Positions 8,420-16,966 of a DNA stretch of 64,000 nt are shown in pieces (positions within the stretch are counted from its first letter, which is position 1; the number at the start of each line of letters is the position of its first letter). The notes below the pieces were generated by a model. The model was not told the origin of the DNA and searched no databases. It worked only from the letters and a program-made list of their open reading frames with translations. Source of the stretch: HXMU1428-3 sp965215715 (GTDB lineage Bacteria; Pseudomonadota; Alphaproteobacteria; Rhizobiales; HXMU1428-3); NCBI GenBank assembly GCA_965215715.1, contig OZ244129.1, forward strand, positions 3,073,714 to 3,137,713, read 5' to 3'. The position numbers and the translations under genes were made by a program.

Positions 8420-8478
8420 CTTGCGTTTGGTTTATTCCTTGACTTTTCTAATGAAATCACCAATTGTGCAGCTCACGT

Positions 8479-8510
8479 AGCGGATTGCATCTTATCATCC
8501 GCTTTTTCTT
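8479..8510 (+). terminator. Intrinsic terminator after the PAP2-like gene
   Basis: AGCGGAT (8479-8485) pairs with ATCCGCT (8497-8503), followed by a T-rich run TTTTTCTTT. Confidence 0.75.
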
Positions 8511-8661
8511 TATATAATTGATTTTCCGCTATTACGGCTTTGGCTGGTTTTAGGCCAAAGTGTAAGTTGCTTTGACTTTAGATTTCAGACTTACGAGTTT
8601 ATTGCGGAACTTAATACGTGGCGTCGTTGTCACGTTACTTTTTTCCGTGAAAGGAACTGAT
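8511..8661 (+). promoter_or_regulatory. Structured leader of the RNA helicase gene
   Basis: The stretch before the helicase start holds CTTTGGC (8538-8544) pairing with GCCAAAG (8554-8560), and further down ACGTG pairing with CACGT. These could fold in a 5' leader. Helicase genes of this type are often regulated through leader structure, but no transcription start could be fixed. Confidence 0.35.
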
Positions 8662-10047
8662 TTGTCAGATTTTGCCGAACTTGGATTGGCTGACCCCTTA
8701 TTAAAATCCATAAAAAGAGAAGGCTTTACGGCCCCTACTCCCATTCAATCTATCGCCGTACCGCCGCTGCTTGAGGGCGTGGACCTGATGGGCATCGCTC
8801 ATACGGGCGGAGGGAAAACAGCAGCATTTAGTTTGCCTTTGTTGCATAAATTATTGGAGGCCCCGGGTAAGCCGGCGTCTAACCGGTGCAAGGCGTTGAT
8901 TTTGGCGCCGACGCGTGAACTGGCGCAACAAATTGGCAAATGTATTGCTGATTTTTCGCGCGGTACGAAAGTGACGACAGCGGTGATTGCCGGTGGTTTG
9001 CCTTATGGTCCGCAAATTCAGAAATTGCGCCGCGGGGTTGATGTGTTGATCGCAACGCCTGGCCGGTTGATGGATCATTTGCGCTCTGGTGCAATCGGGT
9101 TTGACGATACGGCCACTTATATTCTTGATGAAGCGGACCGTATGCTTGATATGGGCTTTATCAATGATGTGATGAGCATTTCAAAATCTTTGCCTGAGGG
9201 GCATCAGACGGTTTTGTTTTCTGCCACCATGTCTCCTAAAATTAAAAAACTTTCACAAGCTTTGCTTGATGACCCGGTGTTTGTGGAAATTCACCAAAAA
9301 ACAACAGTTGCAGAGACCATTGATCATAAGATGATGTCTGTGGCCAAAGGCAATAAGCGGGCTTTGCTGCTTGAGCTGCTTGGGTCACTACAATCTGATA
9401 AGACGTTGGTTTTTGCCCGTACCAAACGCGGGGCTGACCGGCTTGCTAAGCAAATTTGCGCGCAAGATATTGCCGCTGATGCCATCCATGGTGATAAACG
9501 CCAGCGCCAGCGGGAAAAGATTTTGAAAAATTTTCGCAATGGTAAAGTGAAAGTGCTTGTTGCCACTGACTTAGCGGCACGAGGTATTGATGTTGATGGC
9601 ATTACCCATGTGATTAATTTTGATTTGCCAATGGAAGCGGAAAATTATGTTCACCGGGTGGGCCGCACCGGCCGGGCGGGTAATCTTGGTAATGCGATTT
9701 CTTTTTGTGATCAGGAAGAAGTGGCGTTGTTGCGCGATATTGAGCGGTTGATTGCCTTGCCGATTGAAGTTGATGAAGAGCACCAATTTCATGTGCCAGT
9801 GCCAAGTGCACCCAAGGGGGGTGCTAAGAAGCAGGGCCGTAAACGTCGTGGGGGCAATGGGAAACCGCGCCGTGCCAGGGCAAATGGTGAGGGCAAGGCA
9901 GACTTTAAAGATAAAAAGGTAGCCAAAAAAGGAGCTGGCAAGAAGCGCGGTGGGATGCAAAAGCAGAACCCTGGTTCAGATGTTGCCAGCGCTGGGAAGC
10001 GGCGCAAGTTTAAGAAGCGGCCAGTGCGCGCAAAAGAAGCTGCTTAA
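8662..10047 (+). CDS. DEAD-box ATP-dependent RNA helicase, RhlE-like
   Basis: A 461-residue DEAD-box helicase that unwinds structured RNA in ribosome assembly or mRNA turnover. Visible motifs in order: Q motif (GFTAPTPIQ), Walker A AHTGGGKT, PTRELAQQ, TPGR, DEAD in ILDEADRM, SAT, LVFARTKRGADRLA, ATDLAARGID and HRVGRTGRAG. The last 75 residues are Lys/Arg/Gly-rich, as in many RhlE-type tails that hold RNA. The start is set at TTG 8662, because AAGGAA precedes it by about seven bases and the protein then begins MSDFAELGL as in relatives; an ATG 90 bases upstream would add an unconserved extension. A terminator follows. Confidence 0.9.
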   Translation: MSDFAELGLADPLLKSIKREGFTAPTPIQSIAVPPLLEGVDLMGIAHTGGGKTAAFSLPLLHKLLEAPGKPASNRCKALILAPTRELAQQIGKCIADFSRGTKVTTAVIAGGLPYGPQIQKLRRGVDVLIATPGRLMDHLRSGAIGFDDTATYILDEADRMLDMGFINDVMSISKSLPEGHQTVLFSATMSPKIKKLSQALLDDPVFVEIHQKTTVAETIDHKMMSVAKGNKRALLLELLGSLQSDKTLVFARTKRGADRLAKQICAQDIAADAIHGDKRQRQREKILKNFRNGKVKVLVATDLAARGIDVDGITHVINFDLPMEAENYVHRVGRTGRAGNLGNAISFCDQEEVALLRDIERLIALPIEVDEEHQFHVPVPSAPKGGAKKQGRKRRGGNGKPRRARANGEGKADFKDKKVAKKGAGKKRGGMQKQNPGSDVASAGKRRKFKKRPVRAKEAA

Positions 10048-10071
10048 AATTTATTTGCCTGTATTTTTTTT

Positions 10072-10100
10072 AAAGCCCTTTCGTTTGGAAGGGCTTTTTT
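10072..10100 (+). terminator. Intrinsic terminator after the RNA helicase gene
   Basis: AAAGCCCTT (10072-10080) pairs with AAGGGCTTT (10089-10097), followed by T residues to 10100. It lies in the gap between convergent genes. Confidence 0.85.
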
Positions 10101-10101
10101 A

Positions 10102-10482
10102 TTATGTGTTGTAGAAAAACTCTTCCCTGATGATTTTATCGTTTTCAACGGTGTAAATGCCAAGCTCGGTCATGCTTTCGCGGTCACCGGTTTCTTTGTT
10201 TGTGGCGTCGAATGAAAAGATGACACCAAAGCGATTGTTCCCATGAAGAAAGGGGCCTTGGGCGTCGGCTGAATTGACCTCAAATGTATTGTTCCACCAT
10301 TCATGTTTGGCGCGAATGGCGTCCAAGCCTTTGGTTTCAGCACTTTCTTCTCCTGGCATGATGGCAGCTTCTACTGAGATGGCGTTTTCATCATACAATT
10401 CGTTTAAGCAGCGTTCGTCATCGTTTTGTGAACAGTAAGCGACAAGCTTTTCGGCGATGGATTTTGTGGTTTCTTTTGACAT
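10102..10482 (-). CDS. SnoaL-like / NTF2-fold protein
   Basis: A 126-residue soluble protein. The pattern fits the SnoaL-like NTF2 fold: an N-terminal helix (AEKLVAYCSQNDDERCLNELYDENAIS), AKHEWWNNTF, then strands ending DKIIREEFFYN. Such small cone-shaped proteins act as isomerases, hydrolases or ligand-binding domains; no activity can be assigned. The ATG at 10482 is preceded by GAGGGG. It converges with the helicase gene and has no operon partner. Confidence 0.75.
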   Translation of the reverse strand: MSKETTKSIAEKLVAYCSQNDDERCLNELYDENAISVEAAIMPGEESAETKGLDAIRAKHEWWNNTFEVNSADAQGPFLHGNNRFGVIFSFDATNKETGDRESMTELGIYTVENDKIIREEFFYNT

Positions 10483-10620
10483 TGGGGCCCCTCGGTGTGT
10501 GGTTGTTTCTTTATACTTATATATATACGCTTTAAGTTTGTCAGTTCTCTGGCAGTTTGGTGATTGTTAGAATTTGTGATTTTTTTCCTCAGACTTCTTG
10601 TTGGTCAGCTTGAGGCCTTT

Positions 10621-10782
10621 CCTCCGTCATCCCGGACTTGATCCGGGATCCACCTCACCTTTTTTATGGATATTTATGAGTAGATAAAAACCCAACGCCT
10701 TGGCTCTTTACACAATCAGATTTATAACGAAAGTGCTGAGCGTGAGGTAATGGATCCCGGCTCGGAGGCCGGGGTGACGAGA
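10621..10782. repeat. MITE-like palindromic element with GTCATCCCGG ends
   Basis: The left end, starting GTCATCCCGG and running to CCTCAC, is matched in inverted orientation by the right end (10741-10782), whose complement starts GTCACCCCGG and also runs to ACCTCAC. Each end is itself a small palindrome (CCCGGACTTGATCCGGG type). The element is about 160 bp and non-coding. Its left 75 or so bases recur inverted at 11170-11250. Confidence 0.7.
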
Positions 10783-10827
10783 GAGAGGGGAGAGATGAGA
10801 GATGAGGTTTAAGTGGGATGATGTTCT

Positions 10828-11208
10828 ATGATGACAGTAGACGACTATAACGATTTTTGCCGCGCTCTCCCGCAAACCACCCATGTGGTGCAGTGGGGCG
10901 GGGCGGATGTATGGAAAATCGGGGGCAAAGTGTTTGCCATCGGGGGGTGGTCGAAAGAGGAGCACCCTTACATTACCTTTAAATGCACCCAACTTGGCTT
11001 TGAAATGCTGAAAGAACAACCCGGGTTGCGCCCTGCTCCCTATTTGGCCTCGCGCGGGTTTACCTGGATTCAAATGTATGCAGAGCCCGGCTTAAGTGAG
11101 GATGAGCTAAAGGATTATATTAAAGGGTCTTATGATTTGGTGGTTGCCAAATTAACAAAGAAAAAACGCAAAGAGCTTGGGCTTTTATCTACTCATAAAT
11201 ATCCGTAA
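10828..11208 (+). CDS. MmcQ/YjbR family protein (DUF419)
   Basis: A 126-residue protein of the MmcQ/YjbR family, a small double-winged fold related to CyaY and thought to bind nucleic acid; the function is unproven. Diagnostic segments are ALPQTTHVVQWGG, WKIGGKVFAI, ITFKC and the final KLTKKKRKELGL. The C-terminal seven codons and the stop lie inside the repeat at 11170-11250, so the gene's end has been shaped by the repeat. The ribosome-binding site is weak (GGGATGATG), and ATG 10831 is an equal alternative start. It converges with the MscS gene. Confidence 0.85.
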   Translation: MMTVDDYNDFCRALPQTTHVVQWGGADVWKIGGKVFAIGGWSKEEHPYITFKCTQLGFEMLKEQPGLRPAPYLASRGFTWIQMYAEPGLSEDELKDYIKGSYDLVVAKLTKKKRKELGLLSTHKYP

Positions 11209-11250
11209 AAAGGTGAGGTGGATCCCGGATCAAGTCCGGGATGACGGGGG
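11170..11250. repeat. Inverted partner of the left half of the 10.6-kb palindromic element
   Basis: Read on the - strand, this copy is nearly identical over about 65 bp to 10621-10690: the GTCATCCCGG palindrome, CCACCTCACC, then GGATATTTATGAGTAGATAAAA. It overlaps the last codons of the YjbR gene. The two copies flank that gene in opposite orientation. Confidence 0.8.
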
Positions 11251-11277
11251 GGAAGGCTGCAAGTGGCTCTTTGTAAT

Positions 11278-12642
11278 TTAAGAGCTTTCTTTTGGTTTGA
11301 TTTCTAGCGGGACACCATCGACAGAGCGCAAATTGACATCGCGCTGAGGGAAGGGGATTTCGATGTTGTGTTCGCGAAACAGTTTCCATATCGCCAGGTT
11401 CACTTGGCTTTCAACATTCTTTACCCCGCCAGAAGGGTCTTTTAGCCAGAAGCGAACTTCTAGATCAACCGAGCTGTCGCCAAAACCTCGCAATTGGCAG
11501 ACCGGGGCAGGGTCTTCTAGGACGCGAGAGATGGATTTGGCTGCTTGCACACACAGTTCAATGGCTTTTTCAACGTCTGTATCATAGGCAACGCCGACCG
11601 GCATTTTGCGCCGCACTTTTGAATGAGAGAACGACCAGTTGGTTACCGGGTTGGTGATGAAAGTCTCATTGGGAATGAGGGTTTCTGTGCCGTCTCTGGT
11701 GGTCACTGAGGTGTAGCGCAGGCCTAATTTGTCAACCCAGCCATAGGTGGTGCCATTGCCGGTTTCCACCTCGATGACATCGCCAGGTTTGAGGGATTTG
11801 TCGAGCAGTAGGATGATGCCTGAGATGAAATTGGAAATGATTTTTTGCAGGCCAAATCCGAGGCCAACACCAAGCGCGCCTGTAAAGACAGCAAAAGCAG
11901 TGAGATCAATGCCCACGGTTTTTAAGGCAAACAGGATGGCGGCGCCAAACAGGACAAAGGATGAGATTTTTGAAAACAGCACCCGCAAGGAGGGGGCGAT
12001 GGATGTGGTTGCTTGAATTTGTCCTTGCATGAACGATGAGATTTTGCTGGCGAGCCAGAAAAACAGGGTTAGCAGAACAATGACTTTGAAGATGCGCCAA
12101 ATGGATAACGTTGTCTCACCAGTTGGGATGCCAAAATTATCAAGGGCGTTAATGACCGGAAAGAGCCAGCCTAAGATGAATAAAGCGGCTGTGCCCCAGG
12201 CGAAAAATTCAAAAATACGTGACAGGCGCGGTGAGGCGATAAAGATGGACGCAAAGCGAATGGCGGCCCAGGACAGGAGCAATATGGAGGCAAGGCGGAT
12301 GGTTTCAAATGTCATGCCTGATAGGAAGGGGGGCAGATTGCCTGGTAAGAACGTGTGGGCTGCCCATAACAGGCTGCCAGAGATTAAGGGCCAGAGCACC
12401 GCTTGTAGTTCACCGATTTGGCTTTGGTAGGGGGCAAGGCTTTTTGTAAAGCCTTTGTCCATATCCTCATTGATCAGTTGGCACGTGGTGCGGACGATGA
12501 GGCCGCGTACTGCATAGCCAATGAGGAGTGCCAGCAGCACAAAGGCTAATTGCATGCCAGTGGATTTGGTGAGCAGCGTGTTGTTGATGAAGCTGGTCAG
12601 GTCAGCAAAGGTTGCCATTAAGTTTGGGCTTTCAGTGCTCAT
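11278..12642 (-). CDS. MscS-family mechanosensitive ion channel
   Basis: A 454-residue inner-membrane channel. It has about six hydrophobic segments, then the MscS pore helix and beta domain: GALGVGLGFGLQKI, SNFISGIILLLDKSLKPGD, and RDGTETLIPNETFITNPVTNW are the family signature. The C-terminal alpha/beta vestibule ends in a short tail. Such channels open under membrane tension and release solutes on hypo-osmotic shock. The extra N-terminal membrane segments make it larger than E. coli MscS (286 residues). AGGAACC precedes the ATG. A small membrane-protein gene lies 119 bases upstream on the same strand and may be co-transcribed. Confidence 0.93.
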   Translation of the reverse strand: MSTESPNLMATFADLTSFINNTLLTKSTGMQLAFVLLALLIGYAVRGLIVRTTCQLINEDMDKGFTKSLAPYQSQIGELQAVLWPLISGSLLWAAHTFLPGNLPPFLSGMTFETIRLASILLLSWAAIRFASIFIASPRLSRIFEFFAWGTAALFILGWLFPVINALDNFGIPTGETTLSIWRIFKVIVLLTLFFWLASKISSFMQGQIQATTSIAPSLRVLFSKISSFVLFGAAILFALKTVGIDLTAFAVFTGALGVGLGFGLQKIISNFISGIILLLDKSLKPGDVIEVETGNGTTYGWVDKLGLRYTSVTTRDGTETLIPNETFITNPVTNWSFSHSKVRRKMPVGVAYDTDVEKAIELCVQAAKSISRVLEDPAPVCQLRGFGDSSVDLEVRFWLKDPSGGVKNVESQVNLAIWKLFREHNIEIPFPQRDVNLRSVDGVPLEIKPKESS

Positions 12643-12761
12643 GCGGGGCGGTTCCTGGTTTTGGTTTTCAAGCTAACGGTTTGACCATAATATGGAAATG
12701 GCAAACAGAGCAAGGGACACATACTGTGAGGTGTTGTCGATCTGTGGATGATTTTGGGGCG

Positions 12762-13109
12762 TTAGAAATTTATGTTTTGGATCACATAGCCACCAGCAAA
12801 GGCAATGAGGCCGGCGGTGACGATTTGCGGGAGAACGCTGACAAAGGCGCTAAGCAGGCCAACAAAAGACTTAAAAACAGCTTCTGTGGCGCCCCAGACT
12901 TGGCGGGCTGCGCTGAAAAGAAAATAGAAAATGATGAGGCTGACAAGGCATAAGATGATCAATTTCCAAAAGGCGAGGCTTTGCCAATCTGATTGGAAAA
13001 TGGTGATGATTTGGCCGAATGACCAGGTCCAGACCTGGGCTAGAAATTTAAAGATGGTTTCGATGCCTTGATCAAGGAAAGCGATGATTTGTTTGATTGT
13101 TTTTTCCAT
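12762..13109 (-). CDS. Small two-TM membrane protein, unknown function
   Basis: A 115-residue protein that I do not recognise. It has an amphipathic N-terminus rich in aromatic residues (FKFLAQVWTWSFGQII), a strong hydrophobic segment near residues 48-67 and a second near 90-110. AGGGAA precedes the ATG. It lies upstream of, and in line with, the MscS channel gene, so a role near the inner membrane is likely, but no function can be given. Confidence 0.6.
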   Translation of the reverse strand: MEKTIKQIIAFLDQGIETIFKFLAQVWTWSFGQIITIFQSDWQSLAFWKLIILCLVSLIIFYFLFSAARQVWGATEAVFKSFVGLLSAFVSVLPQIVTAGLIAFAGGYVIQNINF

Positions 13110-13212
13110 CGCGCTTTTCCCTTTATCAAACTCTGATATTAAACTCTGGTCGTCTTACGCTTTATATAGTGTAGCCGACATTTGATGTTTTGGAAATGTT
13201 TGTTGTGTTTTG

Positions 13213-13238
13213 AAAAAGACCGGTCCTCTCTACCGGCC
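13213..13238 (-). terminator. Intrinsic terminator after cytochrome P460 gene
   Basis: On the - strand GGCCGGT pairs with ACCGGTC (one G-T pair), followed by five T residues. Confidence 0.7.
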
Positions 13239-13259
13239 AGGTAGTTTTGGATTTTGTGC

Positions 13260-13778
13260 TTATTTTTCGGTTAGTGTTTCCAGGTCAGCGCCGCCAGCAG
13301 CTTTGTGACACCCAATACAGCTTGCAACACGGCCAGCAATCGGGGCACCTTTTGGTGTTTTATCGACTTGGCCTTTTGCGTTGTATTTGGCCCAGAACCA
13401 ATTTTGGTTTGCAGCGTCATACCCTTTTTCACGTTGGAACATGATTGTGTAGGCACCAAGGTGTTTGTTGGGGTTTGAATAGACATTTTGAACAGAGATG
13501 TCTTTGCCGCCATGGTTGGCTTTGATGACAACTTTTCCAGTAAGTCCGTTCACTTTGATTGTCGTGCCAACAACTTGTTGGATGGAGCCATGGGGTTCAT
13601 TGCCTTTGAAGGGCTGCACGTTGATGCGATCTGGCCCAACAAGTTTTTGTTGTATCAACGTTTGCCAGAGTTGTTTGGCAAAGGTGACATCTTTGGGCTC
13701 TTTGGCATGACCATCTGCATTGGCAGGTCCTGTCCATGCTAAGAGCCCTATAGCTAGGGGTAAGATAAACTTTTGCAT
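13260..13778 (-). CDS. Cytochrome P460 family periplasmic haem protein
   Basis: A 172-residue exported protein. The first 21 residues form a signal peptide (MQKFILPLAIGLLAW...ANA). The C-terminal haem-attachment site CIGCH is at residues 154-158, with the family segment NQNWFWAKYNAKG before it. Cytochrome P460 proteins carry a c-type haem cross-linked to a Lys and oxidise hydroxylamine or bind NO; many alphaproteobacterial members have unknown substrates. Several Lys residues precede the haem site, so the cross-linking one cannot be chosen by eye. A dyad upstream (13806-13825) may control it. Confidence 0.85.
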   Translation of the reverse strand: MQKFILPLAIGLLAWTGPANADGHAKEPKDVTFAKQLWQTLIQQKLVGPDRINVQPFKGNEPHGSIQQVVGTTIKVNGLTGKVVIKANHGGKDISVQNVYSNPNKHLGAYTIMFQREKGYDAANQNWFWAKYNAKGQVDKTPKGAPIAGRVASCIGCHKAAGGADLETLTEK

Positions 13779-13805
13779 TTTTCTATTCCTCTTGTGGTTA
13801 AGTTT

Positions 13806-13825
13806 ACTTGGTTAGCTTACCAAGT
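13806..13825. promoter_or_regulatory. Inverted repeat in front of the cytochrome P460 gene
   Basis: ACTTGGT (13806-13812), a 6-base spacer, ACCAAGT (13819-13825): perfect 7-base arms, 28 bases from the start codon. It may be an operator or a leader hairpin. Confidence 0.45.
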
Positions 13826-13882
13826 TTGCAAGAGGACAAAAGTTTATCTCACAGCCTTGTGACAAGAATTGACTGTTGACGA

Positions 13883-14899
13883 TCAGTTTTTACGTTTTAA
13901 ATCTGGGTGCAGGCTGGCGCCTAATATGTGATCGTGTCGGCCAATAACATGGTTTGTTGAGCCAACAATGAGTGGATCGGGGCCGTGAACGATGTGCTTG
14001 TCCTTATCTGGGTAAGGCAGTGACGCCAAGAAATGCTGCATACAATTTAAACGGGCGCGTTTTTTATCATCTGATTTAATAATGGTCCAGGGGGCGCTTG
14101 CTGTGTCTGTGTAAAAAAACATGGCTTCTTTGGCCTCTGTATAATCGTCCCATTTATCCAATGATGCGCGGTCTATGGGTGACAGCTTCCATTGTTTTAA
14201 AGGATCTCTTTCACGAGATTGAAAGCGGCGCAATTGTTCTTGCCTTGTCACTGAGAACCAATATTTGAAAAGAATAATGCCACTTTGCACCAGCATTCTT
14301 TCAAATTCAGGGGTTTGCCGCATGAACTCTAAATATTCATTTGCGGTGCAAAAACCCATCACCCGCTCAACGCCTGCTCTGTTATACCAAGAGCGATCAA
14401 ACAAAACCATTTCGCCGTTTGCAGGCAAATGTTCTATATAGCGTTGATAATACCATTGGGAGCGTTGGCGCTCTGAGGGTTTGGGCAGGGCAACCACATT
14501 GGCGGCGCGTGGGTTTAAATGTTCCATAAAGCGTTTTATGGTGCCACCCTTGCCTGCTGCGTCGCGCCCTTCAAACAGGATGACGACTTTCTGGCCGGTT
14601 TCTTCAACCCATTTTTGCACCTTGAGCAATTCTATTTGCAACTCGGCTTTGCGTCGTTCATAAGTCGGGCGGCGTAGTTTTGATTTGTAGGGGTATTTGC
14701 CTGTTTCAAACGCTTCGCGAATGGCATCTGGGTTATGGCGCTTTTCAGCTAAGGCGTGAAGCGCTTCTCCTTTTTTGGCCGGAGATTTCTTTTTGGCCGC
14801 CTTTTTAGGTTCTTGTTTGGGCGACTGTTTTTTGTTCGCTTGCGGCTTGGCTTTTGATGCTGGCGTGGTTTCAGCTGGGCTTTGATCTCTTTCGGTCAT
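13883..14899 (-). CDS. ppk2: Polyphosphate kinase 2 (PPK2) family protein
   Basis: A 338-residue PPK2, which transfers phosphate between polyphosphate and nucleoside diphosphates in the cytoplasm. The Walker A loop GRDAAGKGG is at 111-119, Walker B and the lid appear in LFDRSWYNRAGVE, and the conserved WSFSVTRQEQ-like region reads YWFSVTRQEQLRRFQ. It has one PPK2 domain, typical of class I. The first 45 residues form an unusual Lys/Ala/Pro/Gln-rich tail (QANKKQSPKQEPKKAAKKK), similar in style to the H1-like protein at 4.3-5.0 kb. It is transcribed alone. Confidence 0.92.
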   Translation of the reverse strand: MTERDQSPAETTPASKAKPQANKKQSPKQEPKKAAKKKSPAKKGEALHALAEKRHNPDAIREAFETGKYPYKSKLRRPTYERRKAELQIELLKVQKWVEETGQKVVILFEGRDAAGKGGTIKRFMEHLNPRAANVVALPKPSERQRSQWYYQRYIEHLPANGEMVLFDRSWYNRAGVERVMGFCTANEYLEFMRQTPEFERMLVQSGIILFKYWFSVTRQEQLRRFQSRERDPLKQWKLSPIDRASLDKWDDYTEAKEAMFFYTDTASAPWTIIKSDDKKRARLNCMQHFLASLPYPDKDKHIVHGPDPLIVGSTNHVIGRHDHILGASLHPDLKRKN

Positions 14900-14998
14900 G
14901 GGATGCTCTTTTTACTAAAATAACTTTGAAAGATTATATCCCAAACTTACTTTGTATTTCTTTAATCTATCTCAATTAATGGGCTGATTTTTGTGATT

Positions 14999-15865
14999 TT
15001 AGAGCATTTTTTGCTCTTTCAGCCAGTTAGCTATGAGATTGATTTGATCTTGTGACATTAAAGAGGGCGCATGGCCAGCCTCGGCAATTTCGATTAACTG
15101 TGCCTTGGGGCCTGTTGTGGTCATTTGCTGAGCTGTTCCTTTGCTAAGGAGATCGGATTTTGCCCCGCGAATGACGAGAGTTGGGCAAGAGATGGCCTCC
15201 CATATCGGCCAGAGGTTTACATCCTGGCCGGTAAGGGAAGCGCGCAAAGCATCTCCAATTTTAGGGTCATAGGAAAGTTGATAGCTGCCATCAGGCGTTT
15301 GTTTTGAGCCGTGCTGTGCCATGGTTTGCCAGTCTTGGTTTGTCATGGGGGCAAAGGGGGCATGGACGGTGCGTAAATAATGCTCCACCTCTTTTAGATT
15401 TTGGAATTTGGGGGCTGTACCAACATAAGAGCCTATGCGATCTAAAGCCTTGGCTTCTAGGTAAGGGCCGACATCGTTGATGATGAGGCACTTTATTGGA
15501 CTTTGGGGCATTGCAGCCAACATCATGCCAATAAGCCCGCCCATGGACGTGCCGATCCAGCTGATTTTGGGTGCTTTTGTTTGGGTCATTAAGGTGTTCA
15601 TGTCTGAGACATATTGTGAGTAATCGTAAAGCTGAGGGCTGGGCAACCAATCGCTTTGTCCGCGCCCGACCACATCAGGGCAAAGGACTTGTGTGCGATG
15701 ACTGAGGGCTTGGGCCAGTTTGTCAAAATCGTGGGCGTTGCGGGTTAGGCCATGGACGCAGATAATGGGCGGGGTGGGGCCTGGATTGCCCCATTGGAAA
15801 TAGGCGGTTTTATGAGACCCTTTTGGGTTTTGGCAGTTTACGTATTTTTGCTGTGGTGTGGTCAT
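14999..15865 (-). CDS. Alpha/beta-hydrolase
   Basis: A 288-residue alpha/beta hydrolase. The oxyanion region is ICVHGLTRNAHDF, the nucleophile elbow is GTSMGG, the acidic residue is probably the Asp in RGAKSDLL, and the catalytic His is in EAGHAPSLM. DVVGRGQSDW is a conserved family segment. Substrates of this broad esterase/lyase family cannot be predicted. It is divergent from the glycerol repressor gene and shares about 130 bases of intergenic space with it. Confidence 0.85.
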   Translation of the reverse strand: MTTPQQKYVNCQNPKGSHKTAYFQWGNPGPTPPIICVHGLTRNAHDFDKLAQALSHRTQVLCPDVVGRGQSDWLPSPQLYDYSQYVSDMNTLMTQTKAPKISWIGTSMGGLIGMMLAAMPQSPIKCLIINDVGPYLEAKALDRIGSYVGTAPKFQNLKEVEHYLRTVHAPFAPMTNQDWQTMAQHGSKQTPDGSYQLSYDPKIGDALRASLTGQDVNLWPIWEAISCPTLVIRGAKSDLLSKGTAQQMTTTGPKAQLIEIAEAGHAPSLMSQDQINLIANWLKEQKML

Positions 15866-16005
15866 TGTTATTGTGTCTTTGCATTTAAGTTATGTTTGAT
15901 TTTTTTATACACCATAATGAAATTAGATCATCACTTTCTATTTACCTTCGTTTTGGTTCGTTATAGGATTGTTTTTGGCTTGAATGAACGATCGTGAAGG
16001 ATTTT

Positions 16006-16770
16006 ATGTATCTTATTCCTCGTCATGCAGACATTATTGACCTGGCCAAGGCGCGGGGGCGTGTCAGTGTTGATGAATTGGCAGAGCATTTTGATGTGAC
16101 GCCTCAGACCATTCGCAAAGACTTAAATGATATTTGTGATCGGCGGTTATTAACGCGTATTCATGGTGGTGCGGTTTACCAAGCGGGAACAGTAAATACT
16201 GAATATGAGCAACGACGAACCATTGCCGCAGAGGAAAAACGGGCGATTGGTCGTGCAGCGGCTGATTTGATACCTGATAGTGCTTCGCTGTTTATGAACA
16301 TTGGTACGACTGTTGAGGCTGTGAGTGAGGCGCTGATTAGCCATTCTAAGCTTATGGTGATTACTAATAATTTGAATGTGGCGAACCGACTTTGCCGCTA
16401 TGAGCAGATGGAAGTTGTGGTGACGGGCGGCGTTGTGCGGGGGACTGATGCGGGCATAGTTGGAGAAGCTGCCGTTGATTTTATTCAACAATTTAAGGTC
16501 GACTTTGCGGTCATTGGGGCTTCTGCCATTGATGCGGATGGATATTTGCTCGATTTTGATTTTCGTGAAGTGAAGGTGACGAAAGCCATTATCTCTAATG
16601 CACGCCATGTCATTTTGGTTTCTGATGCCATTAAGTTTGATCGCAGTGCGCCGGTTCGTATTGCCCATCTTTCACAAATTAATACCTTTGTTACCGATCA
16701 TTGCTCTGAAGAGGCCATTAAACAAATTTGTAAAGAGCATGATGTGAGTTTAATAGAGGCGAGCTCTTAA
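16006..16770 (+). CDS. glpR: DeoR-family repressor of the glycerol locus (GlpR-like)
   Basis: A 254-residue DeoR/GlpR-type regulator, close to the 252 residues of E. coli GlpR. The N-terminal winged helix reads VSVDELAEHFDVTPQTIRKDL, followed by LTRIHGGA, and the C-terminal sugar-phosphate sensor has NIGTTVEAV and GGVVRGTDAGIVG. GlpR is released from DNA by glycerol-3-phosphate. ATG 16006 is chosen because GAAGGA precedes it; GTG 15994 would add four residues. It stands first in the glycerol locus, and TTCG-containing dyads lie between it and glpD. Confidence 0.88.
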   Translation: MYLIPRHADIIDLAKARGRVSVDELAEHFDVTPQTIRKDLNDICDRRLLTRIHGGAVYQAGTVNTEYEQRRTIAAEEKRAIGRAAADLIPDSASLFMNIGTTVEAVSEALISHSKLMVITNNLNVANRLCRYEQMEVVVTGGVVRGTDAGIVGEAAVDFIQQFKVDFAVIGASAIDADGYLLDFDFREVKVTKAIISNARHVILVSDAIKFDRSAPVRIAHLSQINTFVTDHCSEEAIKQICKEHDVSLIEASS

Positions 16771-16915
16771 TTAGCGGTTTGGATGTTTATTGGCTTGGCC
16801 AATATTTTGTTGGTTTATCGCTTGATAGGCCATCGCCGTTGGTCATGGGAAGGTTTATATCTCTCAATGGCTTAGTGAGTTTTATTCAGTTGTTGCAACA
16901 TACTTTCACAAAGCT

Positions 16916-16966
16916 TCGAAATATTTCTATTGACTTTCGTTTTTATTCGAAAGATATTCGTTTGAA
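16916..16966 (+). promoter_or_regulatory. Predicted glpD promoter with GlpR-like operator repeats
   Basis: TTGACT (16930-16935), a 17-base spacer and GATATT (16953-16958) form a plausible sigma-70-type promoter. Inside the spacer lies the dyad TTTCG...CGAAA (16935-16952). TTCG recurs at 16916, 16936, 16947 and 16957, about one or two helical turns apart, which suits cooperative binding by a DeoR-type repressor. The rest of the 16771-17014 gap shows nothing gene-like. Confidence 0.55.

Noticed and set aside
9571..9960. 129-residue open frame on the - strand inside the RNA helicase gene
   Set aside because: It overlaps conserved helicase motifs V and VI; no start signal and no protein family likeness.
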